The position numbers and the translations under genes are program-made. Below the pieces are notes generated by a model. It did no database searches. It had not been told where the DNA came from and saw nothing but the letters and a program-made list of their open reading frames with translations. Below, piece after piece: positions 58,976 to 64,000 of a stretch of 64,000 nucleotides of DNA. Source of the stretch: Hygrophila difformis (Eukaryota > Streptophyta > Magnoliopsida > Lamiales > Acanthaceae); NCBI GenBank assembly GCA_030278955.1, contig JAOANR010000010.1, positions 12,445,086 through 12,509,085 of the forward strand, read 5' to 3'. How positions within the stretch are numbered: position 1 is the stretch's first letter; the number at the start of each line of letters is the position of its first letter.

Positions 58976-61900
58976 AATATGACAATGTTATAGATGGAAT
59001 GGTAAGGAGTTTTGGAGAGGAGGAAATTCGTACAGTGGTGACAGGGTGTGATGGAAACAAGGCGTCGGGGCCGGATGGATATAATATGGCATTTTTCAAG
59101 AAATATTGGGAGATGTTGAAAGGGGATGTGTTGGACATGTTCAGAAAGTTGGAGGAGGAGGGGACTCTTCCAAGAGACATTGGAAGTTCGTTTATTACCC
59201 TCATACCGAAGAAGGATAATCCAATGGAGTTTGGAGATTTCCGATCAATCTCGCTAGTAGGGAGTTTATATAAAATAATAGCAAAGACTCTGGCCAACAG
59301 GATGAAGGGCGTGTTGAACGGTATTGTGGGAGAAGCTCAAATGGCTTTCGTGAGGGGTAGGCAGATCATGGATGGAGTTTTGATTGCGGCAGAAATCATA
59401 AACTCCACCAAAGCGGAGGGGAAGAGCGGATTGGTCATTAAATTGGATTTCGCTAAAGCCTATGATAACGTATCATGGGGTGCCCTCTTTAGAGTTATGC
59501 AGGCCATGAACTTCGATGAAAAATGGATCAGATGGATTATGGCTTGTGTCAAATCAGCCTCTGCTGCAGTATTATTAAATGGAGCTCCAACTAAATTTTT
59601 TAAAATGCACAAAGGCCTCCGACAAGGTGACCCACTTTCCCCCTATTTATTCGTGGTGATTGCTGAAATTCTAAATACGCTTGTGAGTAAGACAGTGCAG
59701 CTTGGGATGTTGAGGGGATTGGGTGTATCAGGAGTTGGTCCGACTATAACGCATTTACAATATGCCGACGACACGATATTTTTTTTGTGAGGGTGATCTT
59801 CAACAAGTGAAACTGATAAAGAGGATACTTCGGTGTTTCTCGTTGGCCACGGGGCTAAGAATCAACTTCGGAAAGAGCTGCATTTATGGAGTGAATTGTC
59901 AGCAGGATTTTGTGGATGAGGCTGCGGCAATTATGGGATGCACGACTGGAGATTGGCCGATGAGCTACCTGGGTATTCCAATTGGGGGGCGGATAAATGG
60001 GACTGAAATTTGGAAGCCAGTTATTGAGAAGGTTGAAAGAAGACTAGCAGGGTGGAAGGGGAGACTCCTTTCTCAAGCTGGGAGGATTTGCTTGATAAAA
60101 TCGGTGATTAGTAGTTTACTCGTATATTTTCTATCGATATTTAGGGTGCCGAGGGCTGTAGCTGAGCGGTTAGAAATGCTGAGGAGAAGATTTCTGTGGA
60201 ATGAGTGGGATGGTCATAGGAAAATTCACACGGTTAAGTGGGAAGATATTTGTATGAGGAGGGAGGATGGCGGTTTAAACCTCAGAAAAATTCAAGACAT
60301 TAATAATTCATTGTTGCTTAAATGGAAATGGAAGTTTGGGACGGAGCAAAGTTTATGGAAGAAAATCATTGATGCCAAATACTACGATAATGCCAAGCCA
60401 TTAATCCCGGAGACAAGAATTGGTAGAACAGTGTGGGGGAATATATGCAAGGTTTGGGATAGCTGGGATGCACAAAGTGAGGGCTGCAGTTTCTCAATTC
60501 AGGTTGGAAATGGAGAAGGAGTGCAGTTTTGGCTTGATAAGTGGTTAGACACAGGTATGACTATGAGGGAAGCTTTCCCTCGAATTTATGCTCTCTCGGT
60601 AAAAAAGAATGGCATGATCAATGAGTATGGTGAATGGAAGGGCATAGAGTGGGTGTGGAATATTGAAATTAGAAGACCGTTGTTTGTTTGGGAAATAGGG
60701 GTGTGGGAAGAAATGCTCATGGTGCTGGCTCGTAACCCTCTCAATCGATTCTTGGAAGATAGGGTTAAATGGAATAGGGAGGGGAATGGGAAATTTTCGG
60801 TTCGATCCTGCTGGTATAGACGAGGGCGAGAGGGGGTGGATGAGATGCATCATTTTTGGGATCGAGTATGGAAAGTGAAATGTCCGACAAAGGTTAGATT
60901 ATTAGTATGGAAGATAGTGAAGGATGCACTTCCAGTGAGAGAGTTGCTAGTCAAGAGGGGGTGCTTAAATCCTGTTAATGCAAGGTGCCCATGCTGTGAT
61001 CGGGAGATTGAATCAATCGATCACCTTTTTTGTACGTGTGAAGTTGTCTCATGGATGTGGTATAAAGGAGTTGAGGGGTTTGGTGTCAAGTGGGTGATGC
61101 CATGTAAGGTGAAGAATCTACTGTAGTGGTGGTTTGATGCCAAAGTGAACGCTGGGTATAGAGAGGCTTGGAGTATAACTTGTATGCAATTGTTTGGTCA
61201 GTTTGGAAAATGAGGAACGGAATTGTATTCCAGGGGCGGACAGTCGATCGGAGCAGCCTGGGGGAGGAAGTTAGATGGAGAACTGGTATTTGGTGGGAAG
61301 CAAATATGGGAGGGCAAGGCGTGAACTCGAAACACATGAACCCTGATTTCCCAGGGGGACTGTTGGTGTCGCACAGTAGAAGGATGAGAGTACCTCGCTT
61401 TGGTGTAATTTGGGAGCGCCCTGAAAAGGGTTGGTGGAAGGTTAACACGGACGGGTCCTCGTTGGGTAACCCGGGACCGGCAGGGATTGGGGGAGCAATT
61501 AGAAACGAAGAAGGGAAAATATTGTTTCTGCTTTCGGACCATATTGGAGAAGCCGACTCCACGAGTGCTGAGATTGAAGCTGTTAGTAGAATGTGTATGG
61601 TGCTGGTTAGGGACCAAGGCTTCCCTATGCCCAAGTTGTGGTTTGAATGTGATTCTTTGAACGTGGTACGATGGCTGCGTAAACCAGATGAATTTCCATG
61701 CTATGTCTACAGGAAGTTGGGTCCTATAATGGCAGTCCTCCGATGCAGTGGTAGTATAAGAATCGAGCACATATTTCGGGAGAGAAACACCCTGGCTGAT
61801 CAGCTCGCGAGAAGGGGTGCAGCTGGTGGAGGCAAGGTGGAATGGTGGACCTGATGTAGCTACAGGGAAGAATGTTGATATGGAAGAGGGTATTGCTATA

Positions 61901-62070
61901 TTATATCAGGATTGAGGCAGGTGAATACATGTTTTTGGCTTTACACACTTGGGATGACTGTATTGATGTAGGGGGGTCGGGATGGAGTGTAATGAGGGGT
62001 GGCTGGTTTGGGAACACTGTATGAACTTTTGTTTGGATGATATATTATAAGTTCATTTCTCAAAAAAAAA
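58976..62070 (+). mobile_element. 5'-truncated LINE (second family)
   Basis: The element starts inside the reverse transcriptase and ends in an A-run at 62062-62070, with 13-bp duplications on both sides. It is a different family from the one at 27-33 kb: the protein and 3' end differ. The first bases (58977-58990) are an inverted copy of the target. Confidence 0.92.
58999..61854 (+). pseudogene. LINE ORF2: reverse transcriptase, zf-RVT, RNase H (broken)
   Basis: Reverse transcriptase: GNKASGPDGYNMAFFKKYW, FITLIPKKDNP, VIKLDFAKAYDNVSWGAL, KGLRQGDPLSPYLFVV, LQYADDTIFF. An eight-T run at about 59778-59786 then shifts the frame, and the reading continues with LATGLRINFGKS, MSYLGIPIGGR and the zf-RVT region (VRLLVWKIVKDALPVRELL, CPCCDREIESIDHLF). 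A TAG at 61124-61126 and a shift near 61165 follow. RNase H: WKVNTDGSSLGNPGPAG, AEIEAVSRMCMVL, FRERNTLADQLARRG. The endonuclease is missing through 5' truncation. The copy is inactive. Confidence 0.93.
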
Positions 62071-62083
62071 AACATTGTCATAT

Positions 62084-64000
62084 TTAACTTGTAAGGACCA
62101 ATAAATGTAATAATGAAACTTAATGTTAGTAGAAAGTCAATTAAAATTAATGACATAATAAATTCATGGTTGAAATTATTTCATTATTTATTTATATTAA
62201 AAATTTCTATTTTGTGAAATTGAGAATACAATCCCATAAATCTAACATTGAAGGGATTATTTGAGTATAGAATTAATTTTACTTTTTGGGATTATTGACT
62301 AAAAATTAGCTAGTGGTTTTAGGCTAGAAACTTTTGCATGAAGTATAATTTTAGGTTAATAAGTGGATTTAATTGTAAATTGAATATTATTTATATAGAT
62401 AAATAAATTCTTAATGTGGATTTATTATTCACCACAAACAAATAAAATATCGTATTTGTAAAAATTATAGTAATAGTTGAAGGGCTAAATTACATTAATT
62501 ATTCTTTATTTAAGGGTAAATTTATTTAAGTCCATTGATCATCTCATCTTTTACGATTATTCTTTGCTCTTTCTATAATCATTTCATTGTTTATAGTCAA
62601 CATTTCATTTTTGTTTATTCAATAGAAATCAATTTAATCAATGTAAATTAATGTAATCAATGTAATCAATATAATCAATGGAAATCATTACCCTATAATC
62701 TTTGCTTTATTTATGGGATAATACTTAGTTTTCATTTTTTATTTGATATTGTATTTTCAAAATACGGATAAATTTATAAGGAAAGATTTAGTTGCAATAT
62801 AATTAAAAATCATTTCATAGACAAATTATATTCAATATTTTATTTCCCTCCATCACCCCCATTGTAAAAATCCAGCATTTGCTTTTCCGATCACCGCAAA
62901 TCTCATTTGCACAAATAAAATAATTAATACATACTACATACATATTTTATTACAATCATGTAGCTGAATATTTGCTTAGTTGCCAATATAAACAAATGAC
63001 ATTATATAGTATATAATGGGGAAGTGAAATGTCTCAGATATAGAAATAAAAATCTTTTTCATAAAAAAAGTATACGAATATCCTTATTAATTGTAATAGA
63101 AATGTATAAAAATCTTTCGATAATCAATGTAAATCAATTACCCCATCATCTTTGTTTTATTTATGGGGTAATTTGTAGTTTTCATTTTTTTTTATATTGT
63201 GTTTTGAAAATACGGATAAATTCATAAGGAAAGATTTAGTTGCCAATATAAATAAAAATCATTTGATAGACAAATTATATTCAATATCCTAAATATTTTA
63301 TTTCCCCCCATCATCCCCATTGTAAAAATTCTGCATCTGCTTTCCCCATCCCTGCAAATCTCATTTGCACAAATAAAATAATTAATACATATTACATACA
63401 TATTTTATTACCATCATGATTTCTCCATCATGATTTTATTACCATATAATTAATAATTCATATTTTATTTTTTTGGTTAAATTAGATTTAATCAGTGCTA
63501 TATTTTTGGCATATTAATTTTTTCATCATCATTTTCTATTATTAATTAATCCCAAAAATTGTGCACTCAAATTGAGCAGCAGAGATCTCTTTCCAAATTA
63601 TTCAAGGTGGCCAATATTGTAATAAATTATTTGCTATATACATAATAAAATAAATTTGTGATGAAAAACATAAATGTCAATAATATCTTCATAAAATATA
63701 TCGGATTCAATTAATTATTATCTATAACCTCTTTTAATTTGATATTAATAACATCTATGGTAACAGATTTTCAAGAAAGCTTATAATTAGTTATCTAATA
63801 TCATAAGATCTACCAATTAAAGTAAATTATCATTTTTAACTATCAAATTAGTAATAATGATTTCCAAATTACACCATTTAATTATAGGATCATTTCATTC
63901 TCTATTAGTGTACAGAAATTAAATATTTATGATTTTTGGATCTAATAAAGTAACATACATTTTTAAAATTAAAAAACACATATTTATAATGGTTTATTTT
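62084..64000. repeat. AT-rich DNA with internal direct duplications
   Basis: The segment at 62686-62960 is repeated at 63139-63411, with shared words AAATACGGATAAATT, AAGGAAAGATTTAGTTGC, CTCATTTGCACAAATAAAAT. 63837-64000 matches 58377-58560. No gene is seen. It may be an internal or intron part of the Helitron that was split by the LINE. Confidence 0.6.

Overview
The window is nuclear DNA from a flowering plant, most likely a eudicot. It is AT-rich. Its genes have several introns with GT..AG borders, and the products match plant families: plastid thioredoxin-fold and DUF179 proteins, a CDK-like kinase, a steroleosin-type dehydrogenase and an AP2/ERF factor. The transposons are also plant types: Ty1/copia, L1-like LINEs, Helitron, Tourist- and Stowaway-like MITEs, and tRNA-derived SINEs. 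I cannot name the species; Lamiales is only a guess.

Layout. 1-5.6 kb holds MITEs, a LINE tail and a small gene that I reconstruct as a secreted peptide precursor built from short repeated in-phase exons (3675-4534). 5.8-9.6 kb is a ten-exon plastid gene with two thioredoxin/GST-N-like domains on the minus strand. 9.6-15.7 kb is repeats: a long inverted-repeat element, a terminal-inverted-repeat element filled with AGCGAT repeats, and a Helitron 3' end. 16.2-25.1 kb is a complete but mutated Ty1/copia element with an additional ORF. It is inserted into an older LINE tail and flanked by a perfect AGGCC duplication. 27.2-33.0 kb is a full-length LINE with an 18-bp target duplication.

33-42.8 kb is the gene island: a DUF179/AlgH-like plastid protein (+), a CDK-like kinase (-), a steroleosin-like dehydrogenase (+) and an AP2/ERF gene (-). 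The first two converge. The kinase and the dehydrogenase diverge from a shared 1.5-kb region, which carries ABRE and RY motifs next to the dehydrogenase. 43-55 kb is a dense field of Stowaway- and Tourist-like MITEs and two SINE families, with clear nesting. 56-64 kb is a Helitron end with helicase fragments, a 5'-truncated LINE whose 5' junction is a palindrome of its target site, and AT-rich internal duplications.

The protein genes show no shared pathway. The most novel-looking item is the modular micro-exon peptide gene. The splice models are read by eye from borders, phase and homology; no alignment or transcript data were available.
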